Assembly (NCBI GenBank): GCA_905147135.1
Contig: LR990058.1
Coordinates: forward strand, 15,041,349 to 15,105,348
DNA length: 64,000 nucleotides
Direction: 5' to 3'
DNA from: Blastobasis lacticolella
Taxonomy: Eukaryota > Arthropoda > Insecta > Lepidoptera > Blastobasidae
Positions 9,945 through 20,899 of this stretch are shown one piece after another. Both the position numbers and the translations under genes were made by a program. A model generated the notes under the pieces. That model had not been told where the DNA came from and made no database searches. It saw only the letters and a list, made by a program, of their open reading frames with translations. Numbering within the stretch: position 1 is the stretch's first letter; every line of letters starts with the position of its first letter.

Positions 9945-12230
9945 CCTATATACACATGTTTAACTACATACCCAAATAACTTAGGAAATATTAATGTTAA
10001 TGCATCAGTCGTTTCGGCCCGCGGGCAGAACCGCCTGAACACTCGTAAAATGCTTTTTGGTGAAATACTTTTTCTTAATAGGAATATCTTAAATCAAGTT
10101 AACCGTCACCTAAAGTTAAGTGCAATCGTTCATAATTCCAACAGATAAAACTGTTAACGTATCACACATATTCCTATGGCGGTTGTAAATCGCGGGTAAT
10201 CGGAGTATCGCGCTAAAAATAGCATCAGCCTGTATAACGACCCGCCGACTGTCTGAGTGAAGTTCGGGATTTGGGTACAGCCTGTAGTAACTAACTGGAC
10301 AGTGGTCAGAAGTAACGTTAAACAAATAAATTTGAGATGATGTATGATTATGGAAAATCCTTTATTTAGACATAACAGGATATCCATATTGGGACATTTA
10401 CGCGCCAGTCGCGGCAGCTACATTGCCGAAATTATATTCAAATATAAATGCCATATATCTTTCCTAAAAACTTCACTGATACTAAATACTTTTTCTTTAT
10501 TTTATTTCAATTTAAAGTTCTCCGCCTTTAAAAACCTCCTTTATATGTGTTTTCTTTGAAAAGGGCTGGTTTGAAATGTGAATGTGGAAGAGCAAAAGAC
10601 CTTCCTCCGACATTTCAATCTTGTTTAATAAGAAGGTATTATAGGTATTCCACTTCTCCATTCTCCATTTCTCCACTGTAGGTACCACACTAGCAAGACT
10701 AAATAGTTGTATATTAATTTAATGAATTCAAGTAATATATAGCAGATTAGAAAAAATGACAACTGCATCGCTTTGACTCAACAAAACTCGTGTTTAAATA
10801 AACACCGCGCCAGATCAACATTTTGAATCACCGAGTGACTAATATGACATCCGATACTCCGATAATGGATAACATGTCCGAAAAAATGGCCAATTATGTC
10901 AGAATTAATAGCTGCGGCGCCAATGCAGGTGCGTCGTTAAAAGCCAACAAATAATTCAATTAATAAAAACTTATAATAACTTGGGGTTCCTTGGGTGAAC
11001 TGTCAAACTTCAAAATTAATTACTTTTTTAATTTTTTAATTTAATTATTTATTGTACACAAGATTGTTACAAAACTATATGACAGAATATATCAGACATA
11101 ACAGGCCAACTTTTATTGTCAAAATGCTTGCATTTGACCTCAACTCGCCTGATAGAAAGCGACGATGAGGTCGAAGATGTAGCATGCGTGCCTAGAAAAT
11201 ACCTATTATCGGGGAACAGTGACATAGTTCCTGAAATAAAATAAATTCGTCTCTTATCAAACGTCAAAAATCTATGCGAAAACAAAGGGATCCAGGTAAA
11301 TGGATACTGTATGTAACTTTTGTAACTGAATAGTTTATGTAATTTGTTTAAAGTTTTCGTATGCGTAGGGTTAAACTCGTACAACTTTCGATTTCCCTCG
11401 GGAACATAAATATTTGGGTAAGTAAGAAGTATGTATTAAACAGTATGCAAACAAGAAACTAACGGTCAGATTCCGTGGAAGTCCTGAAAAGTATCGGACA
11501 TATAGAACATGTTACGAAATCCTTTTCAGAAAATAAATGACAATATATTCCAAAAAACTTATTTTAATTCAATGAGAAAGCTTGTTTTATTTTTTAAATT
11601 TTGGACTAGTTCTAGGGAATGGCGCTTTCTAGCAAACAATCTGTTAACTATAAGTTTTGATTGAAAATGTATTTTTTTTTATTTCAAATATAATACTCAG
11701 ATATTAAATAAAACAATTCCACAAAAATATAATGGGATAAAACCGCCGAAACCACTGTATTTTATTTTATTCTTATTTATTTCTAAAAATCTAAAACGAA
11801 AGTCGCGCGGAACCATCACAGCATCCATCGCGCTTGGCCTCCGTTCTCATTCACTTTTTATGCCGCACTCACGTCACGGATTACGCTAGTTTACGATCCG
11901 CCCAGGTCTCCTTTGGACGTGCGAAAACCACCTACAAGCCAGGCACACCTGTTACAAACGCGTAAACCGACACCGGCGGCACAGCTCTTTTAAATATTAA
12001 GTATACACATAATTTAACGAAAACGGTGTCGTTTTACACATTATATTAATCGTGCTTAATAAAGAACGAACCTGTTAAGGCGAGACGCTCTTTTATGTCG
12101 CGGTTATCGAGTGAGACTGGGTGAAATTACTTCGGATGATCTTTTTTTTTTGTAAAAGTTTGAAGCGGCGTTTTATAAAGAGTTTGTTTCTTATTAAGTA
12201 AGAAAATAACTTTTTATTGAACACATAAAT
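9945..12230. other. AT-rich DNA, no gene recognised
   Basis: Several short open frames lie here (for example 9867-10148 and 10344-10559), but they have no recognisable domain, and one begins inside SINE-B. A moderately CpG-rich patch at 11800-11990 ('aagtcgcgcggaacc', 'cctccgttctcattcac') is not explained. Confidence 0.45.
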
Positions 12231-12232
12231 TA

Positions 12233-12310
12233 ATAACAATTACACAAATAGCAGTCAAGTCAAATATACGTGCATGCAAGTTATCGCTTTTAGCGATTTC
12301 TTCCATACAT
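12233..12310 (-). repeat. LINE 3' end (family F), antisense
   Basis: 'gttatcgcttttagcgattt' and 'cttccatac' are the complement of the family F terminal stem. The T/A-rich start is the tail. Confidence 0.5.
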
Positions 12311-12379
12311 CCTCAAAATAATTCTGTAAATATTTGAAAAATTAATTCTTCCAGAGATTTTTGATGCGTACAGCTAAGT

Positions 12380-12545
12380 AATGGAACACGTTGCCTGCGA
12401 ATGTATTCCCTGATCATTTAAATCCGAATGCCTTCAAGGCTAGAGTGAATAGGCTGTTCCTAGACAGGCATGCTTAATCTCCGGCTGCATCGTCATTTAC
12501 CACCAGGTGCAATGGCGGTCAAATGCCTGGCTAGTCTAATTATAA
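12380..12545 (+). pseudogene. LINE ORF2 C-terminus (family E), best copy
   Basis: Codons from 12391 read WNTLPANVFPDHLNPNAFKA and on through RVNRLFLDRHA to a stop near 12476. This matches the C-terminal end of reverse transcriptase ORFs in many insect LINEs (Jockey/CR1 type), where a W-N-LP motif precedes F-K-RV. The 3' UTR follows with 'accaccaggtg' and 'gcctggctagtctaattat'. It is a 5'-truncated insertion of the last ~30 codons only, with no function expected. Confidence 0.65.
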
Positions 12546-12970
12546 AAAATGAACTAGAAACCGCTTAGCTATTATTAGACAATAAATTATGACCGTTGCA
12601 TCATTATTTGCCTCTTCTTCTCATCTTTACCGCTCTCTTATACTCAAATATCGCTTCCCGGAAGGGTCAAGTTCTCAGGAGGTCTTTTTTGTGGGGATGA
12701 CGCAACATTGGACTGTTAGGGGTCCAGATTATCGGAATCCAAACGGGCGCGTTGATGTCTATTGTATGCGGTGTGTACCGTTTTAGGGTCCAAATGGTAA
12801 AAGCTAGTTTTTGGTCATTTATGCATTTTTCCGTTTATTTATGATTGGCGTGTAATTGGTAAACAATTTTTTTGTTTTTAAATGCCTGCTCTGTGTAAAT
12901 TTTTAAAGGTTGAAAGTTGAAATCATCGAGATTTGTATTTTTATATGAATGAATAAAATCGTGTATCGTA

Positions 12971-13046
12971 CAGTCAGCTGCAAAGTGAACGGACCCGTTA
13001 CGGACGTAATGTATGCTATGGGGGTCATTTCACTATGCAGCTGATT
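12971..13046. mobile_element. Small palindromic element, MITE-like
   Basis: 'cagctgcaaagtga' near the left end pairs with 'tcactatgcagctg' near the right end across about 45 bases. The total is only ~75 bases, so it may be a deletion derivative of a larger inverted-repeat element. Confidence 0.4.
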
Positions 13047-13611
13047 ATACATGTGGTATACGAGATTTTTGTTGAAAAATACTTTTCTTTTCATAAAATA
13101 CAATCCGAAGCAATATAAAACTACTACATATACAAAGTATTTTTGAAGCACATATACTCCTACGTTTATAATTATAATTTATTCAAAACCCCTTACAAAT
13201 CCAATCATACAATTATAATATCTACAGTACATACATATACATACAATATCCACACACAAACCGATGACCTTAGCTAACACGCCTGGAATTTTGAAGTCGG
13301 CGTCGTATTACTAACCTATACCATAGTGATTAGCATCACATTTCACCACGATGTAACAATGTCAATCGCCTATTACGCTGGCCCATGGCAGACGTGACCG
13401 TCCTCACGGAGGCGAGAGGTAGCCGAGCTTTCCTAAGAAATGTATGGGTTTCTTTCATACATTTTTGATGTAGATGTAAAAATGTGAGTGGCTGAAAGGA
13501 CTGGGCTGAGTGATCGATTGTCACTGAGTGACATGATCAATTATGATGAAAAATTAGATTGAAAATTGGAAATGCGATTTTAAGTCCATTAATGTTATTC
13601 TATATGCATAG

Positions 13612-13720
13612 TTTAAAACAAAATCGCTTCCCGCCGTCTGTCCCTCTGTAAGTATATATGTATGTATCTGTGTACGCTTAAATCTTTTAAAGTACGCAAT
13701 GGATTTTAATGCAGTTTTCA
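13612..13720. repeat. Dispersed repeat, family J fragment
   Basis: 'aatcgcttcccgccgtctgt', 'cttaaatcttttaaagtacg' and 'ggattttaatgcagtttt' are the complement of the family J core seen in better shape at 38120-38440. Confidence 0.55.
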
Positions 13721-13869
13721 TTAAAATCGGAATTTAATAGTTTAGACACATTTAGGTGATTCGGTTTATTGGCAATACTTATTATTTAAATAATGTCTTC
13801 AGCGGTGGTAATCTAGTGCACGATCAATAGCCACTACGTGTGTATTCTCAAGCAGCAAATAATATACGA

Positions 13870-13925
13870 CTCGAAGGTTAGCTGGAAGAAATTCCGTTGT
13901 GGAATAAACTGTATGAGTATAAACC
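13870..13925 (+). repeat. LINE 3' end fragment (family F)
   Basis: 'ggttagctggaagaaattcc' and 'tgtggaataa' match the F copy at 60495-60540. Confidence 0.45.
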
Positions 13926-13929
13926 TATT

Positions 13930-14520
13930 TTTCTTGTATAATCTTTTATATTGGTGCAATTAAGAGATTACAAACCAACAAACAACCTGCAGTTATAAAG
14001 GACTTATCATTTACCGGAACAACAGATCGTACAATAAGGAAATTTTAATTTAAGGTAGTATCATTCTGAATAGGTAGATATTTATTTAATTTGATGGTAT
14101 GTTTGAGTTTCCCCTTTTTTATGTGTTTTTACAATTACTAGATTAGAAGATTCAGTGATTTACCTTATAATAGTAATAGTAAATAAATACCTAATGTTAA
14201 AAAAACATATTAAGTACCATATTAATTAATTAATATTTTCTTTTTACTTCTGTACGGAACCCTCAATCTGACAGCCCTACTCATACTTCACCGCTTTTAT
14301 TTAATTTCAATACGCGGAAGACTGTTTGAAGTAAAATCTTTTTTTTTAATCGAACGGTGGGTGAGTCATCCTCTATCGGGGTTTCCCGTTTTCCCCTTTA
14401 GTAGCAAATTGGTTCAACCGCATGTTTAGATATTATTCTACATACTTCTGTAGGTTTATAAGATTAGGTTTTGAGAAACTATGTAAGTTTACATTTTATC
14501 CTCTAGGGCAGATACCTACA
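13930..14520. other. AT-rich DNA, nothing recognised
   Basis: No recurring repeat or coding signal was seen. Confidence 0.5.
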
Positions 14521-14524
14521 ACGT

Positions 14525-14760
14525 AGAATGTTTTTTTTATGTTACACGGCAGACAGGCAAGCGGACCTGATGGAAAGTGGTCACCGCCGCCTTTGGACAT
14601 CAGCAAGACCAGGGGTGCTACTAATGTATTGCCCGCTTCTGAAGCGACCTCTAATATACCTCATGAACGATCCCATGTCATAGTCCAAAGGCAACACTGT
14701 GGCTGGGAGCTCATTCCACATCCACGTCTTAAACTCTTCAAGTGCCGGGTCTTTTACCTA
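14525..14760 (-). repeat. LINE 3' end, antisense (family G)
   Basis: This is the longest G copy. After a T run it reads 'ggcagacaggcaagcggacc', 'gatggaaagtggtcaccg', 'catagtccaaaggcaacact' and 'gagctcattccacatccacg'. The last words look like the antisense of the C-terminal coding part or the 3' UTR of a LINE. The same 'catgttatagtccaaaggaa' words recur near 22465. Confidence 0.6.
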
Positions 14761-14874
14761 TCCTGAATTGTCAGTTCACCTGTTTTGCATTATGATTCAG
14801 TATTCCAGATTATCACAATGTTCATTTTCAAGAAGTTTTTAGAGGAATAGATAGAATAACATATTTTGTTCAGT

Positions 14875-15125
14875 AGCCCACGCGGAGGAAGTCGCGGGCA
14901 ACGACTAGTAATATTATAAATGCGAATGTTTGTAAAGATGTTTATTTCTCCTTCTCGCAAAAACTACTTAACGGATTTTCATGATATTTAGCAGAAATAT
15001 AGCTTATAGCCCAGAATAGCATATTGGCTATAATTTATCTCGAAATTAAATATGGTTTACGTGGAAAAGGGTCTGGAACTTTATAACAGAATTTTAGGCG
15101 GACGAAGCTCGCGGGCAAAAGCTTA
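14875..15125. repeat. Dispersed repeat related to family I
   Basis: 'agtaatattataaatgcgaa', 'aaaactacttaacggatttt' and 'gacgaagctcgcgggcaaaa' are widespread insect repeat words. The ends 'gtcgcgggcaacga' and 'gctcgcgggcaaaagct' flank the unit. Confidence 0.5.
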
Positions 15126-15129
15126 ATAA

Positions 15130-15700
15130 ATAAGTAAGAAAAAAGGGGCGACTCGGGCTAAGCTACTGAAATAAAATATAGTTATTTATGACTCACAATT
15201 TTGATTTGGAATTTACGAGTATTGTACAAAAGTTTTGAAACATTTTCTTGAATGAATAATTAATTATATTTATGAATTTGACTGGATTGTTATATTATGT
15301 AGTAGTTTATTTAAAGTATTACTTAAAATATTACATCCTGTCGTATTAAAATTTAACTGAAGTCTTATCTAAAATTTTAAATAAATCTAAATCTAATGCT
15401 TGAACCGTTTACCATGAAAATGCATTTTATTTATAGATACTGAAAAAGTCAGGGCCAGATCTTATCTTCTGAGTCATAGATAAAAAGGCACGGTCACACC
15501 TCGCAGCCTAAATAAAGGTGAGTACACAATGACTACATATTTCGTAACCATACGTAAATGCATTGACCAAATATCGTATGATAGCATATATATGTCTCGA
15601 TACCCTTTTTATTGATAATTTTGTGACGAAATTGAAATATTTATCATTGTGTCTATTACTAGTTTAAGTCGGCTAAGTTTTACGGGTATAACTAAATAGC
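15130..15700. other. AT-rich DNA, nothing recognised
   Basis: No recurring repeat or coding signal was seen. Confidence 0.5.
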
Positions 15701-15704
15701 TTTC

Positions 15705-15910
15705 TTACCCTTTCCTTGCGTGGATATTATTTTCGGGACCAGTTCCCATCGGAACTTCATTGAATTTCAGAAAATGCTATAGGCTATGTTACTCGCTGAT
15801 AAAGTAGCTTTCTATAGGCGAAAGAAGTTTTAAAATCGGTTGAGTAGTTTTGAGTTTATCCAATACAAACAAACAGACAATCAAATCTTTTCTCTTTAAA
15901 TATTGGTAAC
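15705..15910. repeat. Dispersed repeat, family I
   Basis: 'ctatgttactcgctgataaa', 'gtagctttctataggcgaaa' and 'acaaacagacaatcaaatct' follow the same order as at 8771-9050. Confidence 0.55.
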
Positions 15911-16203
15911 TCATCGAAATTTAAAAGTTTATCAGTTTTCATGTGTAGATATGTAGAATATGTTACAACAATTTAAAAAGTATATTTGAAGAATCGACAG
16001 GGCCGACAAACGGCACTACTGGGAATCATATAAAAGTTGACCAATGTGATAAGCAAACCGATCTGATAACCGCTGTCCATCTGATAAAACTTTCGTACTC
16101 TAACCGACAAGTTCATAATAGGTCACCAAAATCCGTTCCTTAATAGCACTGGCCACTTCGAAAAAGAACAACAGGGGTGGAGAAAAAAAGAAAATCTACT
16201 CAC

Positions 16204-16395
16204 ATTCCTTTTTCAAACTGTCACAGAACACTCGATGTGCGTTTTGCCGCGGTAACTTTATTCGCAGGGTACTGACGCGTCCACACTCGACTGGTAACGT
16301 CCACAGTGTGTCTTGTACAGCGGCCAGGTGACGTATATATGTGTTAAGCGATGCTGTGATTGGCCGAGACGACGGGCCTGCCTCTACGTCACTCC
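16204..16395 (-). promoter_or_regulatory. Candidate minus-strand promoter and first exon
   Basis: Read on the minus strand from 16395, this holds in order a CRE-like 'tgacgt', a CCAAT box ('ggccaatcac'), a TATA-like 'catatata', a second CRE-like 'acgtcac', about 110 bases of GC-balanced DNA, and a consensus splice donor ('gaat' followed by GTGAGTAG, ending at 16205). The spacing fits a pol II promoter and an untranslated first exon. No coding sequence is visible and no second exon was identified, so this is a motif-based suggestion only. Confidence 0.3.
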
Positions 16396-16584
16396 ATGGA
16401 AAGCCTTCGATTAAAAAGTTGCGATAAAACAGGTGTTTCGAGCGACTGCAACGTGCGGATTCGCGGCTTTGCGGATCGCGAGCGGTTCGGCGTCGTGCAT
16501 TTGGGCCGGGCGTTATGGTATCGGAATGGATGTCATCTTCGTTTTTAACCCCTCAACGAAAAAAGGGTTTTACTGTGTTTTATC

Positions 16585-16885
16585 AGGTGAGAGGACTCCG
16601 TCAAGCCTGAGAAGTCCGCCTGGGTGAGTACCACCGCCTTATCTATTTCTGCCGCCAAGCAACAATGCTTGCATTGTTGTGTTCCGGTTTGAAGGACAAG
16701 GTAGCCGGCGAAACTACAGGCATGAGGCATTTCGTCTTAGTCCTTACAGTGACAACGCACCTGCGGTTCTGCATTTTTGTTACTTACAACCTAAATATAT
16801 TTAATTGTAGATGTTATGGGCGACAGTTACCACTTACCATCAGGTGGGCTGTATGCTTGTTTGTCACTATATAGCATAAAAAAGT
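16585..16885 (+). repeat. LINE 3' end (family D), best copy
   Basis: It reads 'ctccgtcaagcctgagaagt', 'accaccgccttatctatttc', 'aacaatgcttgcattgttgt', 'ccggtttgaaggacaagg', 'gcacctgcggttctgcattt' and 'accatcaggtgggctgtatg', with an A run at the end. The 'caatgcttgcattg' palindrome is a possible RNA stem in the 3' UTR. Confidence 0.65.
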
Positions 16886-17447
16886 GTATGTGTGTGTCTG
16901 TATGTAGCATCGTAACTCCTGAATGGATGGACCGATTTCAATACGGTTTTCTATATTTGAAAGGCAGTTTAAAGAAGATGGCTCTTAGCTTTCATAAGAC
17001 TCGGTTCAATAGTTTAGGAAATGTTAAGGGTATATTAACTTAGTATTTTTTCTTACTTTTAGGTTTTCTAACGTTTTTCTGTCGGTCAGGGTATTTCATG
17101 GACCACGTGCTCAGTTTTGTAGCATTTTTGTGTGCCAGAAAAATTATGTACCTACCTAAAAAGTGCCTTTAACTTAATTATGATTACGAAGAACACTGCA
17201 GTCCGCATTCATTCTCTTTACAAGGTTCAATCAGAACGTCACCGTGAAAGACCTAGGAGTTTTAAAATTGTCTTTAACACCCATATAAGCAATTTACCTA
17301 ATATTTGTTGTCGTCGATTGATGTTTGTCATCCGCAATGGGGGATTTTCAGGCAGGTACTTTAAAAATTAAAAGATAAGTTCGGCGTGCCTCACTAGATG
17401 GCGCTGCTTAGACAGGATTTTCAAGTATTTAATTTGGTAACCGAAGT

Positions 17448-17636
17448 TACGATGGCCGAGTGGCCGTGTGGTGTCAGAGTAGAATAGCACCAACCCCTCA
17501 CACTCGTGGGTGTCGCACAAGGCGACTAATGTTTTCGAGACAAAAAATCTGGTCTCCGTAGGCTGGAAAATGGGCAGCAGCGTTTTCCATCGTTATATTT
17601 ATAATACTGCGATTTCATCAGGCTATGATGATGATT
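17448..17636 (+). repeat. SINE-like element, family A, internally deleted
   Basis: It runs 'ggccgtgtggtgtcagagta', 'tcgcacaaggcgactaatgt' and 'tggaaaatgggcagcagcgt' to 'atactgcgatttc', then skips about 75 bases and ends 'ggctatgatgatgattg'. It is in the opposite orientation to the intact copy at 17729, only 90 bases away. Confidence 0.75.
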
Positions 17637-17639
17637 GTA

Positions 17640-17728
17640 ATTTAAAAACATATATTTATTTAACATATAAATAAATAAATAATGGTTTGATAAATGTATA
17701 TAAATTTATTTTACATATAAATTATAGT
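17640..17728 (+). pseudogene. Probable left part of mitochondrial 12S insertion
   Basis: The stretch is extremely AT-rich ('aataatggtttgataaatg') and ends in 'tataaattatagt', which is repeated on the other side of the family A insertion. If the insertion is removed, the sequence runs straight into the 12S rRNA-like DNA at 18002. Its own similarity to 12S is not distinctive enough to be certain. Confidence 0.4.
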
Positions 17729-17988
17729 TCATCATCACAGCCCGTAACAATCCACTGCAGGACTTAGGGCCTCTCCCACGAAAGGGGAGGTTATTGCCAT
17801 AATCTCCACGCTTGGCAGGCGGGTTGGAGATCGCAGTGTTTAAATATAATAATGGAAAATGCTGCTGCCCATTTTCCAGACTACGGAGACTCTTGATCTT
17901 TTGCCTCGAAAACATTAGTCGCCTTGTACGACACCCAAGAGTGTAAGGGGTTGGTGCTATTCTACTCTGCCGGACACCACACGGCCAG
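17729..17988 (-). repeat. SINE-like element, family A, complete with TSD
   Basis: This 260-base copy runs from 'catcatcacagcccg' to 'ccacacggccag'. It is flanked by the 13-base direct repeat 'tataaattatagt' at 17716-17728 and 17989-18001, a target-site duplication that fixes both ends of the family. It is inserted inside AT-rich DNA that continues as a mitochondrial 12S fragment. Sense is minus, giving a 3' GAT tail. I see no clear tRNA, 7SL or 5S head. Confidence 0.85.
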
Positions 17989-18001
17989 TATAAATTATAG
18001 T

Positions 18002-18500
18002 ATGAATAATTAATTATTTTAACAATCATTAATATTTATATACTAATTAATATTAAAAAATTACGAAATTAAGATTTAGTGTTAAAAATATTTATAACAA
18101 ATTTTATGCCAGCAGTTGCGGTTATACAAAAAAAAAAATTCTTTTTAATAATTTATTAATATATAAGTTATTAAAATTAAAATTTAAAATTATAAGGTGA
18201 AATTTTATTTAAAAAGAAATTAATAAAAGGTATGATTTAATAAATCATTAATTAAACTTGGATTAGATACCCTATTATACAAAATAAAAAATAATACTAA
18301 AATAGTATCCAATTAATAATTTAATGAAACTCCAATAATATGGCTGTATTTTAGTTCATTTAGAGGAATTTGTTTAATAATTGAGAGTCCACAAATACAT
18401 AATTTATACATGTAAATCAGATCAAGGTGCAGATAGTAATTAAGAATATAATGGATTACAATAAAGTTATTTAAATGAATTTTAAGTAGAAATAAATAAG
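18002..18500 (+). pseudogene. NUMT: mitochondrial 12S rRNA fragment
   Basis: The most conserved small-subunit rRNA words of insect mitochondria are present in the right order: 'gccagcagttgcggttatac' (18108-18127), 'ttggattagataccctatta' (within 18253-18277), 'tagaggaatttgtttaataa' (18361 on), 'cagatcaaggtgcag' (18418 on) and 'atggattacaataaa' (18451 on). Base composition is extreme A+T, as in insect mtDNA. The spacing between the third and fourth words seems shorter than I recall for lepidopteran 12S, suggesting an internal loss near 18410. Flanks are nuclear repeats on both sides, so this is a nuclear copy, not the organelle gene. The right edge, near 18490-18510, is approximate. Confidence 0.85.
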
Positions 18501-18509
18501 GAATTTTAA

Positions 18510-18815
18510 ATCGGCTCTTGAAAACCTCCCTTTAAAGTGACTTCACTAATGAATCTGCGCTACAGCTTAAACAATTTCTCGAAAATATCAAAATCGAAAC
18601 TCTTTTCTGTAGGAAATATCAATTTCTTTATCTTTTTACTTGGAAGTTTGGTTTTCAGCTCTTTAGGACGGTCTACTGATGAATATGCTACGCACGTTTC
18701 GTAGCATTTCAGAAGGCTCTAATTTATCGCTTTTCGTTGTCGTTTTCCTTAATTAATTTAATCCGTGAGTTTTCGTGAACCGACTAAAAAGTCAGATAAT
18801 CCCTGGCCAAGTTTT
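18510..18815. other. Unrecognised spacer right of the NUMT
   Basis: Composition becomes less AT-rich after 18510 ('ggctcttgaaaacctccctt'). No family or gene was recognised. Confidence 0.45.
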
Positions 18816-18817
18816 CA

Positions 18818-19015
18818 TATCTGACGACTTGAGTGGTTCACGCAAAGGTCCTGGGTTCAATTCCCAGCTGAGCAGCAATTTTATTTTCTGTTACAGGGTG
18901 TTATGGATAATAAGTATGTATTTAAAAAAAGTACATAAGAAGTTTATCAGTTATCTAATACCCATAATACAAGCTTTGTTTACTTTGGGGCCAGATGACG
19001 CTGTGTGAATTTCTC
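18818..19015 (+). repeat. tRNA-headed SINE, family C
   Basis: The head is shortened ('cttgagtggttcacgcaaag') but keeps a B-box-like 'gggttcaattccca', followed by 'ttttctgttacagggtgtta' and ending 'ggggccagatgacgctgtgt'. Confidence 0.75.
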
Positions 19016-19079
19016 CAATCATATTTTTTAAGCATATATACTTAAATATTTTCTAAGCTATTTAACCGAATTTAATAAA

Positions 19080-19250
19080 CATCTCAATTAAACTGGTTTT
19101 TATATAAAAAAAACGTATCGAAATCAATCCATCCGATCGGGAACTCCGATGCTATAGACAGATACACAACTTCACACACACACAGAACCACAGATACGCA
19201 AGTCAAGCTTATAATATATCACCCCTCCTTTCCGTCGGAGGTTAAAAATT
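19080..19250. repeat. LINE-type 3' end (family H)
   Basis: 'cgaaatcaatccatccgatc', 'cacacacacacagaacca', 'tcaagcttataatatatcac' and 'cctttccgtcggaggttaaa' match copies at 39285-39415 and 46205-46410 in the same order. Confidence 0.6.
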
Positions 19251-19692
19251 TACAAAGCCGAAATTATCCGACGTGCTATTTTTTACCGCCGACTAGTGTA
19301 CAGCAGGTAAAAAATATATATCAAGGTATAATTTTGTTCAAGGTATTATCCCTCACTATTCACTTTTAATGGAAACTACGAAATGAATCATATATAAACC
19401 AGCATTTACTTTACTTACTTTTTTAATATAAAATATCATGCCACGTTACAACCCACCATTTATCACTATTAACATACTGTAGAGGTATTTTTTCCTTAAA
19501 TGGATTTTTGTGGTTTAGGTGACAGTTGTGTACAACTATTTTTGCCCGCGAATGACGCAGAAAGCTTTTACCGGTAACTTATTTCTACTCACTGACAAAC
19601 GAGTAGTAAGCTAGCTCACCTGTTTGCAAGCGGAAACTGTCGCTCATGACGTCTGTCGAACTGTAAGGACAGATACAGTTGTCACTGTGAGT

Positions 19693-19993
19693 CATCATCA
19701 TCATCATCTTGGCGTTAATGTCCCGGTTGTGCTTTCGCGCACGAGGGCCCGGGGTCCGCCTTGACCATGATCCAGGATTTGGCAGGTCAGGTAAATACAG
19801 TGGAGCACCTGCCGTCTGACCTCCATGACCCTGCAAACAAGGGAAACTGACCAGATTGGATCATGGTTACACATCCAGTCGCCTGAATGTGCAGGTTTCA
19901 TCACGATGTTTTCCCTCACCGTAAGAGCATCGGTTAGTATTCAACTAATGTACCTAACTCAGAAAACAGTCATTGGTACATGGCCGGAGCGGC
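19693..19993 (-). repeat. SINE, family B, with 18 bp TSD
   Basis: The 301-base copy starts with (cat)n, 'cttggcgttaatgtcccgg', follows the family B body and stops at 'catggccggagcgg' just inside the tRNA-like head. The direct repeat 'acagttgtcactgtgagt' lies at 19675-19692 and 19994-20011. This shows a real, 5'-truncated insertion, and that the ATG tail is the 3' end. No coding content; the open frames that cross it are shadows. Confidence 0.9.
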
Positions 19994-20224
19994 ACAGTTG
20001 TCACTGTGAGTACCTACTCATAAAAGTAGACACACAGAATTCCTCCACTATTAGTACCTAATCTGACTTCTACTGTGTAATAAACACGTCACCTTCTTTC
20101 ATTACAAAGTATGTGATCGATAATATTTAAGACGACGCCAACAAAACATATTAACCGCCATACCAACAAACTATAATTAGGTAAATTTACGGTGGATTTT
20201 CCCTGACCGTGAGAGCATCGGTTA

Positions 20225-20345
20225 GTGTTCATATTAGTCTGAATATGAGAGTTGACGTCATATGTATACATACTAAGTATAAATGGAAAGGAATTCGCTT
20301 ATCAGACAATCTTGTTGACGTTTATTTGACATTAGATTATTTTTA
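20225..20345 (-). repeat. Copy of the alternative SINE-B tail
   Basis: On the minus strand this matches 3805-3925: 'tcaaataaacgtcaacaaga', 'gaattcctttccatttatac' and 'caactctcatatt'. SINE-B body words also lie just left of it (20197: 'ttttccctgaccgtgagagc'). Confidence 0.65.
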
Positions 20346-20551
20346 ACACCGTGATATAATGTTACGTGTCGCTGTTTTCTTTCTGTGACGTAGTTGTTTA
20401 CTTGTATAGTTATTAGCTTACTCTGGCTTACTCCTATTTTAGGCTTATTTATGGGGACGTTTTTTCACGAAACCAATGTAATGGTAGAAGTTTTGCGTGG
20501 TAAAACAAGAGGTATTTTGAGACATGATCAGTTAGTCGACATCTGAGTATA

Positions 20552-20817
20552 ATCATCATCACAGCCCATAACAGTCCACTGCAGGACTTAGGGCCTCTAC
20601 GACGAGAGGGATGGTCATTGCTATAATCTTCACGCTTGGCAGGCGGGAGAGATCGTAGTGTTATAAATAAAACAATGGAAAACGCTGCTGCCCATTTTCC
20701 AGCTTACGGAGACCCTAGATCTTTTGCCTCGAAAGCATTAGTCGCCTTTTACGACACCTATAAGTGTAAGGGGTTGGTGCTATTCTACTCTGTCGGACAA
20801 CACACGGCTACGACATT
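20552..20817 (-). repeat. SINE-like element, family A
   Basis: This is a complete-looking copy from 'atcatcatcacagcccataa' to 'gtcggacaacacacggct'. The middle carries several substitutions relative to the 30 kb copies, so it is older. Confidence 0.8.
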
Positions 20818-20835
20818 TGAGTATACCACTAAGGC

Positions 20836-20895
20836 GGCAAACAAGCTTACGGCCTGCCTGATGGTAAACAGTCACCGTAGCCTGGACAGAATTCC
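20836..20895 (-). repeat. LINE 3' end fragment (family G relative)
   Basis: 'gcaaacaagcttacggcctg', 'cctgatggtaaacagtcacc' matches the fragment at 50278-50395. Confidence 0.5.
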
Positions 20896-20899
20896 GAAA

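Noticed and set aside
12391..12476. Short host exon
   Set aside because: The translation matches a LINE C-terminal motif and the sequence recurs at three other places, so it is retrotransposon debris.
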